Positions 17,985-27,300 of a stretch of 64,000 bases of DNA are shown piece by piece. Origin of the DNA: Mariniflexile fucanivorans (GTDB taxonomy: Bacteria; Bacteroidota; Bacteroidia; Flavobacteriales; Flavobacteriaceae). The notes beneath the pieces are model-generated. The model saw nothing but the letters and a program-made list of their open reading frames with translations, had not been told where the DNA came from and searched no databases. Positions within the stretch are counted from its first letter, which is position 1. The number at the start of each line of letters is the position of its first letter. The stretch covers positions 62,001 through 126,000 of the forward strand of contig NZ_SLUP01000010.1 in NCBI RefSeq assembly GCF_004341235.1. Direction: 5' to 3'. The translations under genes were made by a program, and so were the position numbers.

Positions 17985-19961
17985 TTAATCTAAGACTACT
18001 TTATCTAGTACCAAAAGTTCTTGTTCTTGTAATTTTGGTATTGATTTTTTAATGAATAAATCATACAATATTTGAGTTGATAAAATGGCTGTAATTGCCA
18101 TATTATCAATTTCGGAAACCTGCTTGTTTAAAATCATTTTTTGTTTTAATTGATTTACGAATTTGAGATTGAAAATTCCAAATTCCGTGATTTTTTCTTC
18201 AGATAACATGTCTTTTAAATAGTTTGGCATTTCTTCAGAAAAAAATGCACTCCTTATTGGTGCTCTGTAGGCTTGTTTTGGTCTGTTTAAAATGTCTTCT
18301 GGCAACCTGCCTTTCATCATTTTTTTTAACAAATATTTTTCGTTTAATCCATTTAATTTTAAGTCTGGATTTAATTGCATACAAAACTCAATGACCCGAT
18401 GATCTAAAAAGGGATAACGCCCTTCAATAGAATTTGCCATTGCCATTCTATCTCCTTGTGATGATAACAAATATTTAGACATAAATAAATGTATTTCAGT
18501 CCATTGTGCTTTAGTTAAGTAATCGTAACCTTCGAGTTTATTTTCTAGTTGTTTTTTAAACTCAGAAACAGGATTGTAATTACCAATGGCTTCTTTATAA
18601 TCATCAGAGAAATAATTATTAATTCTTGACGTGTTATTCCATCTTAATAAATGCGAATAAATAGGCGATTCTGTTTCATTGAGTTTGTATCCAAAAAACA
18701 GTTTTAATATGCTGCTATTTGCATTTTTAATTTGCGGAATGTATGGATATAGTTTTTTTAATAATAACGGGCGGTATTTTGAATTCGGGTCTTTTGCCCA
18801 AAATCGCTTAATTTTGGTTTCTTTAAAAATGTTGTAACCTCCAAAAAGTTCGTCGGCACCTTCGCCTGTAATAACAACCTTAATATTTTTATTTTTAACA
18901 CTTTTTGCTAATAGACTCATTGGGATGGGTGCAGTTCTTAATAAAGGTGCTTCAGAGTGCCATACTGCATTTTTAAAGTGTTCCGATATATCTTGAGGGC
19001 TGCATGTAATACTGGAATGTTGCGTATTAAAATAAGCTCTTGCTATGTTTTGATATGATGATTCATCAAAATCTTTTTCAGTAAAGCCAATTGAAAATGT
19101 TCTGAGGCTATCGGGGGTTATTTTTTTTATAAATGATGTTGTGATGCAGGAATCTAAACCTCCGCTTAAATAAGCAGCTACTGGCACGTCTGCTCTCAAC
19201 CTTAGTTTTACGGCATCAGTAAAAATGGTTTCAAATTCTTTAGTTGCTTCCTCTATATTATTGAACTTGTAGCTGTCTTGTTTTGTAATTGGCAATTCCC
19301 AATACTTTTTTATGGTTTTAGAGTTAGCATTGATGGTCATGTAAGTGCCTGGAGCTAACTCAAAAACACCTTCAAATACTGTGTTTGTAGACATGGATGT
19401 CCAAAAAGTGAAATATTCCGATAATGCTTTTGCTGAAATTTTAGGTTGAAAATCGGGAAATTCTAAAAATGATTTCATCTCGGAAGCAAAAACAAAAGCG
19501 TTGTTAACTGTTGTGTAAAACAAGGGGAGAATACCAACCCTGTCTCTAGCTAAAAATAATTCTTGTTTATTTTTATCCCAAATTGCTATGGCAAATTGCC
19601 CATTAAGTTTGTGTAGAAATTCAGCACCGTATTCTTCATATAAATGCACAATAACTTCCGTATCCGTATGTGTTTTAAAGGTGTGGTTTTTTGCCAATAA
19701 TTCTTCTTTAAGCTCAATATAATTGAATATTTCACCATTAAAAACAACCCATAAAGACGCATCGGCATTTGATAATGGCATGGTTCCCGTATTTAAATCG
19801 ATGATGCTTAAGCGTACACTGCCAATGCCAATAGTATCAGATATATAAATGCCACTTTCATCAGGACCTCTATGCTTAATTCTTGTGAGCATATGTCTTA
19901 AAGTGTTTATTTTATTATCTGTGCTTGTATTAAATTTATAAAAACCGGAAATTCCACACAT
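17985..19961 (-). CDS. AsnB-type glutamine-dependent asparagine synthase/amidotransferase
   Basis: A 658-residue protein starting MCGISGF, so Cys2 becomes the N-terminal nucleophile of a class II glutaminase domain (residues 2 to about 210). The synthetase domain has the PP-loop SGGLDS at 266-271. Residues RGPDESG and NGEIFNY are the glutamine-site motifs. The enzyme activates a carboxylate with ATP and amidates it with ammonia from glutamine. Many AsnB paralogues in surface-sugar or natural-product clusters amidate substrates other than aspartate. The length (about 100 residues above E. coli AsnB) and its setting in an operon with a carrier protein favour such a role. It follows the ACP gene by 25 bp. 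Confidence 0.85.
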   Translation of the reverse strand: MCGISGFYKFNTSTDNKINTLRHMLTRIKHRGPDESGIYISDTIGIGSVRLSIIDLNTGTMPLSNADASLWVVFNGEIFNYIELKEELLAKNHTFKTHTDTEVIVHLYEEYGAEFLHKLNGQFAIAIWDKNKQELFLARDRVGILPLFYTTVNNAFVFASEMKSFLEFPDFQPKISAKALSEYFTFWTSMSTNTVFEGVFELAPGTYMTINANSKTIKKYWELPITKQDSYKFNNIEEATKEFETIFTDAVKLRLRADVPVAAYLSGGLDSCITTSFIKKITPDSLRTFSIGFTEKDFDESSYQNIARAYFNTQHSSITCSPQDISEHFKNAVWHSEAPLLRTAPIPMSLLAKSVKNKNIKVVITGEGADELFGGYNIFKETKIKRFWAKDPNSKYRPLLLKKLYPYIPQIKNANSSILKLFFGYKLNETESPIYSHLLRWNNTSRINNYFSDDYKEAIGNYNPVSEFKKQLENKLEGYDYLTKAQWTEIHLFMSKYLLSSQGDRMAMANSIEGRYPFLDHRVIEFCMQLNPDLKLNGLNEKYLLKKMMKGRLPEDILNRPKQAYRAPIRSAFFSEEMPNYLKDMLSEEKITEFGIFNLKFVNQLKQKMILNKQVSEIDNMAITAILSTQILYDLFIKKSIPKLQEQELLVLDKVVLD

Positions 19962-19986
19962 ATTAAAAAGAATAGAAAGTTATATG

Positions 19987-20235
19987 TTACATTTTATTCT
20001 CTACGAAAGCCGTTATATTATTAATGGATTGAAAATTCTCCACAACTAATTCTTCATCATTAGTTGTAATGTTAAATTCTTCTTTTAAAAATTCGATTAA
20101 AAACAGCAGTCCCATGGAGTCAAGAACGCCTTCTTCAAAAATTAGAGTTTCATCCATCACATTTTTCACATCATCAAAAGTAGATTGAAGTATGTAATCT
20201 CTTATTTTATCTTTAATATTAATTTTTATTTGCAT
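19987..20235 (-). CDS. Acyl/peptidyl carrier protein
   Basis: An 82-residue acidic protein predicted to be all-helical, with the phosphopantetheine attachment motif GVLDSMG; the serine is Ser40. The N-terminal helix is followed by the usual loop and then LLFLIEFLKEEF. This is a stand-alone carrier rather than the fatty-acid AcpP, which is normally about 78 residues and lies beside fabF. It sits 11 bp after the GNAT-like gene and 25 bp before asnB in the operon, so it probably carries the intermediate activated by the ligase. Confidence 0.88.
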   Translation of the reverse strand: MQIKINIKDKIRDYILQSTFDDVKNVMDETLIFEEGVLDSMGLLFLIEFLKEEFNITTNDEELVVENFQSINNITAFVENKM

Positions 20236-20246
20236 TATATTGAAAT

Positions 20247-20984
20247 TTAGCCCGAAACTTTTTGTCGGGATTTATATGGATTTATAGCATTATTGGAAAC
20301 TAGCGAACCTGTATTTTTCATAAAAACAAATTTGTTTAAAAATATGGCTAGTTCATCTGGAATTTCTTCAAAAGACACCTTTTTAATAAATAAAAACCAT
20401 TTTTCTTTACGTAATGTGTAAGGTTTGTAACCTGAGTAAACTATTGAACGCAATGCACTTACGTTTTTTTTGTCAACAAAAGTTATAATGTGTTTAACAC
20501 CCTGTTCCTTTCCTTTTTCTGAAATTAGATGTGTGGCGGTAGCCATAATACCAAAGCCTCTGTTTTTGGGAATTGTATAAGCATTTTCCAGCAAAGCTTC
20601 ATCATTTTTAAGCATAGGAAATGAGTCTCCCCAAAACTTATAAATTTTAGGATTTTGAGACGAATCAATCAGCCATTGGCGAAAACAAGGCTCACCATCA
20701 TTAGTAATTGCAACATAGCAAGTGCTAATATTTTTTTCTATTAACCCATAATTGTTCTTATCCAATAGAAAATATTTACCATCACTTATTTGATAGGGCC
20801 TGATAGATAAACTGATAAGCGACCTTGGGGGAATTGTTTCTTCAGATAAATCACGCTTAAGTCCGAAAGCTATATTTTCAGATTTAATTCGCTTTTTAAT
20901 GCCATTCCAAACAAATAAATAATCCCCCTTTTTAAGCGAATTTTCAATAAAAACTATTTTTTTTATAACATCGTTAATAATCAT
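20247..20984 (-). CDS. GNAT-like N-acyltransferase, first gene of biosynthetic operon
   Basis: A 245-residue protein without a signal peptide. The region about 150-205 fits the acyl-CoA-binding half of the GNAT fold: RGFGIMATATHLISEKGKEQ, then VDKKNVSALRSIVYSGYKPY, which resembles the N..A......GF ending of GNAT domains. I do not recognise a specific family. With an acyl carrier protein 11 bp downstream, it may transfer an acyl group from the carrier to an amine. The first of five co-directional genes; its promoter must lie in the 313-bp spacer at 20985-21297. Confidence 0.6.
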   Translation of the reverse strand: MIINDVIKKIVFIENSLKKGDYLFVWNGIKKRIKSENIAFGLKRDLSEETIPPRSLISLSIRPYQISDGKYFLLDKNNYGLIEKNISTCYVAITNDGEPCFRQWLIDSSQNPKIYKFWGDSFPMLKNDEALLENAYTIPKNRGFGIMATATHLISEKGKEQGVKHIITFVDKKNVSALRSIVYSGYKPYTLRKEKWFLFIKKVSFEEIPDELAIFLNKFVFMKNTGSLVSNNAINPYKSRQKVSG

Positions 20985-21297
20985 TCTGTACTAGTTAAAA
21001 TAATAATATTCGTATTGGAAATGTATTTTAGACTAAGGCTGTTAAACTTAATAATTATAATTCGTTTTCACACAAGAAACCTATTTAAAATAGATTCATT
21101 TTCAAAAGTTTAATTTCTTAATTAATGATCACAAAACTAATATATACATATAAATAGGGTTTTAACATGATAAATGTTAGTTTTCAAACCTTTATTACGG
21201 TTTAAAGAAAGCCTGCCTCAATGATTAATTTATATTCCTGTACATAAAGGAGTAATATAAATTCGTATTTTGGCTTAATGCTTGATAACTTTAATAC
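20985..21297. other. 313-bp divergent promoter region, no gene
   Basis: This AT-rich spacer separates the five-gene operon (minus) from the M1 peptidase gene (plus). No open frame of interest is present. A small inverted repeat, TAACAT / ATGTTA with a 5-base spacer (21163-21179), could be an operator for either direction, but arms this short arise by chance in AT-rich DNA. No convincing TAnnTTTG element was found. Confidence 0.5.
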
Positions 21298-23325
21298 ATG
21301 AATCGTTTCTTTTTTTATATATGTTTTGTCACTATTTCGTTTATTCAAGGGCAGCAAACGGATTATGTTGATTTTAAAACTGCTAATGTGGAAGTTGGTT
21401 TTAAACCAGATTCTACAAAAGTACTTGGTGTTGTTCGTTATAATTTTGAGATTTTAAAGAATACAGATTCTATATTCATTGACGCTATAAATATGACATT
21501 TGATAATGTAAGCTTAAATGAAAGGGATGTTGAATACCGAAATGATTTAAAAAAACTTTGGATAAAACATGATTTTAAAGCTAAAAACAGCTACGAAGTA
21601 AGTTTTAATTTTGAAGCTTACCCTAAAAAAGCAATCTATTTTATTGATTGGAAAAATAAAAGTGATATGACTTTTAATACCGTCGAGAATAAACAAATCT
21701 GGACACAAGGTCAAGGAAAATACACCAGTAATTGGCTGCCTAGTATTGATGATATGAATGAGAAAGTCGAGTTCGATTTAAGTATTGAATTCGATAAAAA
21801 TTATCAAGTTATAGCCAACGGAAAATTAACAAATAAACAAATAAACAAATCAACTACTACATGGAATTTTGATATGCAACAACCTATGTCTAGCTATTTA
21901 GTAGCTTTAGTCATCGGGAATTATGATAAAAAGACGGAAACATCCAAAAGTGAAATTCCTTTAGAAATGTATTATTACCCTGAAGATTCCTTAAAACTTG
22001 AGCCAACATATCGCTATACCAAACACATGTTTGATTTTCTTGAAGAAGAAATTGGCGTAAAGTATCCGTGGCAAAATTACAAACAAGTGCCTGTAAAAGA
22101 CTTTTTGTATGCCGGTATGGAAAACACGACTACGACTATTTTTGCCGATAGTTTTGTGATTGATTCCATTGCTTTTGTTGATAAAAACTATGTAAACGTA
22201 AATGCACACGAACTAGCACATCAATGGTTTGGTAATTTGGTTACCGAAACTTCCGGTACGCACCACTGGCTTCAAGAGGGTTTTGCTACTTATTATGCTT
22301 TACTAGCAGAAAAAGATATTTTTGGAGACGATTATTACTATTGGCAGTTGTACCAGTATGCTCAAGAATTATTAGAACAAGATAAATCGGGACAAAGTAC
22401 TTCTCTTTTAGATCCGCAATCTAGCAGCACCACGTTTTACAAAAAAGGCGCTTGGGTGTTACATATGCTTCGAGAACAAGTAGGGGATAAAGCTTATAAA
22501 ACGGCTGTTAAAAATTATTTATTAAAGTATCAGTTTAAGAATGTGGAGACTGATGATTTTATAAGTGAAGTTGAAAAGGCTAGTGGACAGGATTTGAGTA
22601 AGTTTGTGGAAAATTATTTATTAGGTTTAGAATCATTTAAAGCTAAATTAATTCAGTTGTCAACTGAAATATATGAAGAGCAAAGAAATAGAAATGATAT
22701 ACATTCTTGTATGACCAATCAAATATCATCTAAAGTTTATAGTAAATGGGATTTGTTTTTTGGTAAAATGAATGATTTTTATCGTGAAGACTTTTTTAAA
22801 AGAACTTTTTCTGATCCTTCTGTTAATAGGGATGATTTTATAAAAGGTATTTTAAACTCAAAAGATTTAAAAATCCGTCAATCCATTGCCATAAACTTAA
22901 CCGAAATACCTTCAGAATTAAAAACAGATTATGAAACGCTTTTAAATGATAAATCCTACATCACCATTGAAAAGGCTTTATTCAATTTATGGCTAAATTT
23001 TCCGCAAGAGCGACATAAATATCTGAATAAAACAAAAGGGATTCAAGGGTTTAATGATAAAAATATTCGCATACTTTGGTTAACTTTAGCTTTGATGACC
23101 GAAGATTTTGAACCAGAAAACAAAAAAGAATATTTTGATGAATTAACCCAATACACAAATCCTGTTTATAATTTTGAAATTCGTCAGAATGCTTTTTTAT
23201 ATTTACAAGAAATAAAAGCTTGCAACGATGCTTGTGTTGAAAATTTGAAACAGGCAATGACACATCATAGTTGGCAATTTTCAAAATTTGCTAAAGCTAT
23301 GTTAGAAGTTGTGGAGAAAAAGTAA
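21298..23325 (+). CDS. M1 family zinc aminopeptidase
   Basis: A 675-residue protein with an N-terminal signal peptide (about 1-18, ending IQGQ). The gluzincin signature is HELAH at 304-308 with the third zinc ligand Glu327 (HExxHx18E), preceded by the substrate-recognition motif AGMENTTTT. The tail beyond residue 440 is helical and may form the cap domain. The protein should remove N-terminal residues from peptides in the periplasm or outside the cell. No type IX sorting domain is evident at the C-terminus. The stop is one base from the convergent stop of the PorP/SprF gene. Confidence 0.92.
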   Translation: MNRFFFYICFVTISFIQGQQTDYVDFKTANVEVGFKPDSTKVLGVVRYNFEILKNTDSIFIDAINMTFDNVSLNERDVEYRNDLKKLWIKHDFKAKNSYEVSFNFEAYPKKAIYFIDWKNKSDMTFNTVENKQIWTQGQGKYTSNWLPSIDDMNEKVEFDLSIEFDKNYQVIANGKLTNKQINKSTTTWNFDMQQPMSSYLVALVIGNYDKKTETSKSEIPLEMYYYPEDSLKLEPTYRYTKHMFDFLEEEIGVKYPWQNYKQVPVKDFLYAGMENTTTTIFADSFVIDSIAFVDKNYVNVNAHELAHQWFGNLVTETSGTHHWLQEGFATYYALLAEKDIFGDDYYYWQLYQYAQELLEQDKSGQSTSLLDPQSSSTTFYKKGAWVLHMLREQVGDKAYKTAVKNYLLKYQFKNVETDDFISEVEKASGQDLSKFVENYLLGLESFKAKLIQLSTEIYEEQRNRNDIHSCMTNQISSKVYSKWDLFFGKMNDFYREDFFKRTFSDPSVNRDDFIKGILNSKDLKIRQSIAINLTEIPSELKTDYETLLNDKSYITIEKALFNLWLNFPQERHKYLNKTKGIQGFNDKNIRILWLTLALMTEDFEPENKKEYFDELTQYTNPVYNFEIRQNAFLYLQEIKACNDACVENLKQAMTHHSWQFSKFAKAMLEVVEKK

Positions 23326-23326
23326 C

Positions 23327-24322
23327 CTATTTTCTGCGCTCTAAATTCGCAGGATTTCTACAAACCAAGCAGCCTGTTAAGTACGTGATGGAGAGCTCGT
23401 AAACACCATTGGTTCTTCCAATGTTAGAGGTGTTTATATCATATGAAAATCCAAAACGTAGTTGTTCAAACTCCAAGCCAATAAAGGTGTTTATAGACGT
23501 AAGCAAATCGTTATTAGCATTATTTTTTGCAGGATTTGTAACCGCCATAGCTCCTAACATTAGTTTATCAAGCTTTATGGTAGTTCCCAAATCAAACCTA
23601 TTATAGCCACCTTGTTGCATGTAATTGGCAGAAATAATCATGTCGTTATAATCAAAATAAGGAAACTTGTAATTCCCGTGAATGGAATAAAAAATATCTA
23701 ATGGCACATGCCCATTTTCTAAAAACGAAATATTGGGTCTGTTTAAATGTTTTATGGAAGCACCTAACCATAAATCGGTGTCATTTCTTGTATTTTTTTT
23801 ATCGAAAACAAAACCAGTTCCAAAATCTATAAACGCTATGTTGCTATTTGCATTCAACGCATAAGGATCGGATGAATACGGATTAATAGTTCCAGACCCA
23901 ATATTTATTTGATCGGCGAGTACTAAATTTCTAAAGTTAAACGATTTTGTGCCAAAACCAACTTCAATGGCAGGTCTAAAAAACCAATCGTTTGAAAGCT
24001 TTATATGATAAGCAAAATTCACGTTCCCTTGCAGGTGGTTGTAATTGGTTTTGTTTTCATGCTGATTTAAAATACTAACGCCCATACCGCCAACATTTTC
24101 AATCCATGAATTGAAAAAAGCATATTCGGTATCAACTCTTAAATCGAGACTCGGCCATTGTGTTCTATGTATTAAACCGAAATAGGAAGCGTCTTCAAAC
24201 CCAGAAAATCCAGGATTTAAAGTTTCGGGAACTAAAAAGTATTGTGAAAAAATAGGATCTTGCGCATTTGTTTTTACAAAAGAACAAGCTATGATAATGA
24301 GTGCTAATAGTTTTAATTTCAT
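23327..24322 (-). CDS. PorP/SprF family outer-membrane protein
   Basis: A 331-residue protein with a signal peptide ending TNAQ, then the family start DPIFSQYFLVPETLNPGFSG. Alternating beta-strand segments throughout fit an outer-membrane barrel. PorP/SprF proteins work with the type IX secretion system and are needed to export or anchor particular type B-sorted adhesins such as SprB. The gene lies 16 bp downstream of the 1445-residue SprB-repeat protein on the same strand, the usual partner arrangement, so it is very likely dedicated to that cargo. Confidence 0.9.
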   Translation of the reverse strand: MKLKLLALIIIACSFVKTNAQDPIFSQYFLVPETLNPGFSGFEDASYFGLIHRTQWPSLDLRVDTEYAFFNSWIENVGGMGVSILNQHENKTNYNHLQGNVNFAYHIKLSNDWFFRPAIEVGFGTKSFNFRNLVLADQINIGSGTINPYSSDPYALNANSNIAFIDFGTGFVFDKKNTRNDTDLWLGASIKHLNRPNISFLENGHVPLDIFYSIHGNYKFPYFDYNDMIISANYMQQGGYNRFDLGTTIKLDKLMLGAMAVTNPAKNNANNDLLTSINTFIGLEFEQLRFGFSYDINTSNIGRTNGVYELSITYLTGCLVCRNPANLERRK

Positions 24323-24338
24323 CTATAATTTTTTCTAA

Positions 24339-27300
24339 TTAGTTAATTAAAACTAACGAGCCTTCTTGAGTGATGGTATGGTTGTAAAAGGTTTTTGCGG
24401 TAAGTTTAAAGTAGTAATTGCCATTTTCAGTAGCTATTCCTTTTATTTTTCCATCCCAACCTCTTATGTTTTCACCTGTTTCAGCATAAATAATGCCACC
24501 CCATGTATCGTAAATATGAAGTGTCATGTTATTCAATCCTATAAAAACAGGAGCGAAATAATCATTCATGCCATCTTTATTTGGTGTAAAGGCGTTTGGC
24601 ATCATGATGCTATATCCTTTTTCAAGCACTAAAGTGGTTTCGCTGGAATATTCGCAACCAAAAGGGTAGCTAACCGTTTGTTTTATGGTATAGGTGCCTT
24701 CTTTTACATACACGTGCTCAGGATTTTCTTCATCTGAAAAATTACCATCTCCAAAATCCCATGAGATATTTATGAAATCGCCAACAGAGCCGTTTGTGAA
24801 TTTAATAGGGTCGTAAATAGAGTAGAGGTTGTAAACACTGAACCCAAAGGAATCTGTAGTAAAACGTGAATCGTCCAATATGGGAGTTTCTACTTGAATG
24901 GAAAACTCTTCAATACAACCAAAACTATCTTCAACAGTAAGAATAACTAAACCATTAGTATCAGTTCTCATAATTTCATTATTAACACCTGTAATGATAC
25001 CACTGGACCAACTAAGTTGATACGGTGGGATGCCTCCCTTTACTTTTGCAATAAAAGTCTGGTCTACATATTTAGTTTCACAGTTATAATTTGTAATAAC
25101 TTCAAACGGGGATTCCAAAGCTAAGAATCGTTTTACTTCCCAAGTTTCAGATAGTTTACAATTATTTGCATCGGTAATGTTTACCGTATAAACACCCGGA
25201 GGTATATTTGTTAAATCTTCAACTCTAGAACCATTACTCCAAGAAATTGAAAGGGGTAATGTGCCTCCTGTAACCTCTAGATCGATGGCTCCAGAGTTTA
25301 CATCATCACAATCTAAAGCATCAGTAACATCTCCAATTAATTTTAAAGGCAAAGGTTCAATAATGGTAAATGTTTCTTGTATAATGCACCCTTTGGCATC
25401 AGTAATGGTTACTGAATAAGTTCCGGGACCGATATTGTTCCGTTCATTTCCAGAGGTTGAACTATCATCCCAAACTAGTTTAACAGGTGTTTCACCTCCA
25501 ACAAGATTGAGTTTGATGCTGCCATCGTTATTACCAAAGCAAGATACATTTTTTACAGTGGGATTGATATCAAATATAGGCGCATTTGCCAAGGTAATGG
25601 GGAAATTAACCACGCAGTTTAAAGCATCGGCTACGGTAACTACATAGGTGCCATGAGATAAATTATTTTGAACCATGCCTGTTCCTAAATTACTCCATGC
25701 TAAAGGTTCGTAAGGCGGCACACCTCCAGAAATGCCATGTATGGTAATAGCGCCACTATCATCATTGTAGCATATAATTTCTTTTATGGTGTAATCTAAT
25801 TTAATTTCTGGGTTTTGGGGCACTATAACTTGTAAGTTTTTTGAACATCCAGAGTTATCAGAAACCGTTAAGTTATACGTTCCAGCTTCAATATTATTTA
25901 AATTTTGGAGATTGCTCCTAAACCCGTTAGGCCCTGTCCATGACCATCTGTAATTAGGTCTGCCTCCAACGGCGTTAACTTCAATTTTACCTGTAAAGGA
26001 GCCATAACAAAGAATAATATCTACAGGGCTGGTTAAACTCACTTCTAATAAAGGTGGTTCAATAATCGTGTAAGCGCCCGTTAGAATATTGCAATTATTA
26101 ACTTCGGTAATGGTTACTTCGTAATCCCCAGGTTTTAGGTTACTTAAATCTTCTGTAGTTGCGGAAAATGAAGGGTCGCCAACTTTTGTCCACGTGAAAT
26201 TATAAGGTGGCGTTCCTCCTAAAGTTGTTAAATTGATGCGACCATCATCAAGCCCAAAGCAAGAAATATCATTTTTATTGCCAGAAAACCTAAACAATCC
26301 AGGTTCTGTAACACGAAACGAATTGGTGTATGGGCACTTTCCATCATCTGTTATGTTCAACGTATAATTGCCGGGTGCTAAATTAGAAAGATCTTCATCT
26401 GAACTAGTAAAGCCGTTAGGACCTGTCCAAGTAATGGTAAAAGGATTTCCTGTTGAAAAAGGGACGCCACCTGTAACATCAATATTTATAGAGCTATCAT
26501 TGGACCCGAAACACGTACCGTTTACGATGTTAGGTATAACTGTGATTAAAGGGTTAACGGTTACCGTAACGGTGAAATCTGGCCCGGGACATGATCCTGA
26601 TATGGGAGAAATGGTGTAAGTTGCGGTTGCAGGAGTATTGGTGTTGTTTGTTAATGTTTGACTGATATTGGACCTTGGTGTCGATTGACCTGAAGCCCCA
26701 TTTATAGAACCTGCTGGGGTTATTATTGGGTTGCCCCAAGTATAGGTTGTGCCAGAAGGAACATTATCGGTGCCATTTGAAAATGGTCTTACCTGAAAGC
26801 TTTGGCCGCTACATATATCTATTGTTTTAGGGGAAATGATAGGTGACAAAACCATGTCTACCGAAAAATTTTGAGTTTTTGTGGTAGTGCCACAACTATT
26901 CGTTACACTAAAAGTTACTGTGTAATTTCCGCTAGTGGAATAATCAATCTTACCCGGATTTAATAAGGTGGATGATGCTGGTGTTCCTCCCGGAAAACTC
27001 CATTGATACGTTATTTCAGTACTTGGAGAGCATGATTCCTCTACGGTTCCAACGGGGAAAATGGAAGCCGATTGACAGAAATTAGAAAGTGGTTCCAACG
27101 TTGTTACTGGTGGTTTTTTTACATCGATACGTTTTGTGATTGATTGACTAATGCCACATGAATTTCTTGTTGTTAGCCGCAGGTAGTAAATACCAGGAGT
27201 TATAAAAGAAATAGCAGGATTTTTAGAGTTTGAATAGGTGCCGTTTGCAAAATTCCAACGTTGTGGTTCTTCTCCACAATAGGCTTCAGAATAGGATATC

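Noticed and set aside
21163-21179. Inverted repeat TAACAT/ATGTTA as an operator
   Set aside because: Six-base arms are expected by chance in 313 bp of AT-rich spacer and no regulator gene adjoins it.
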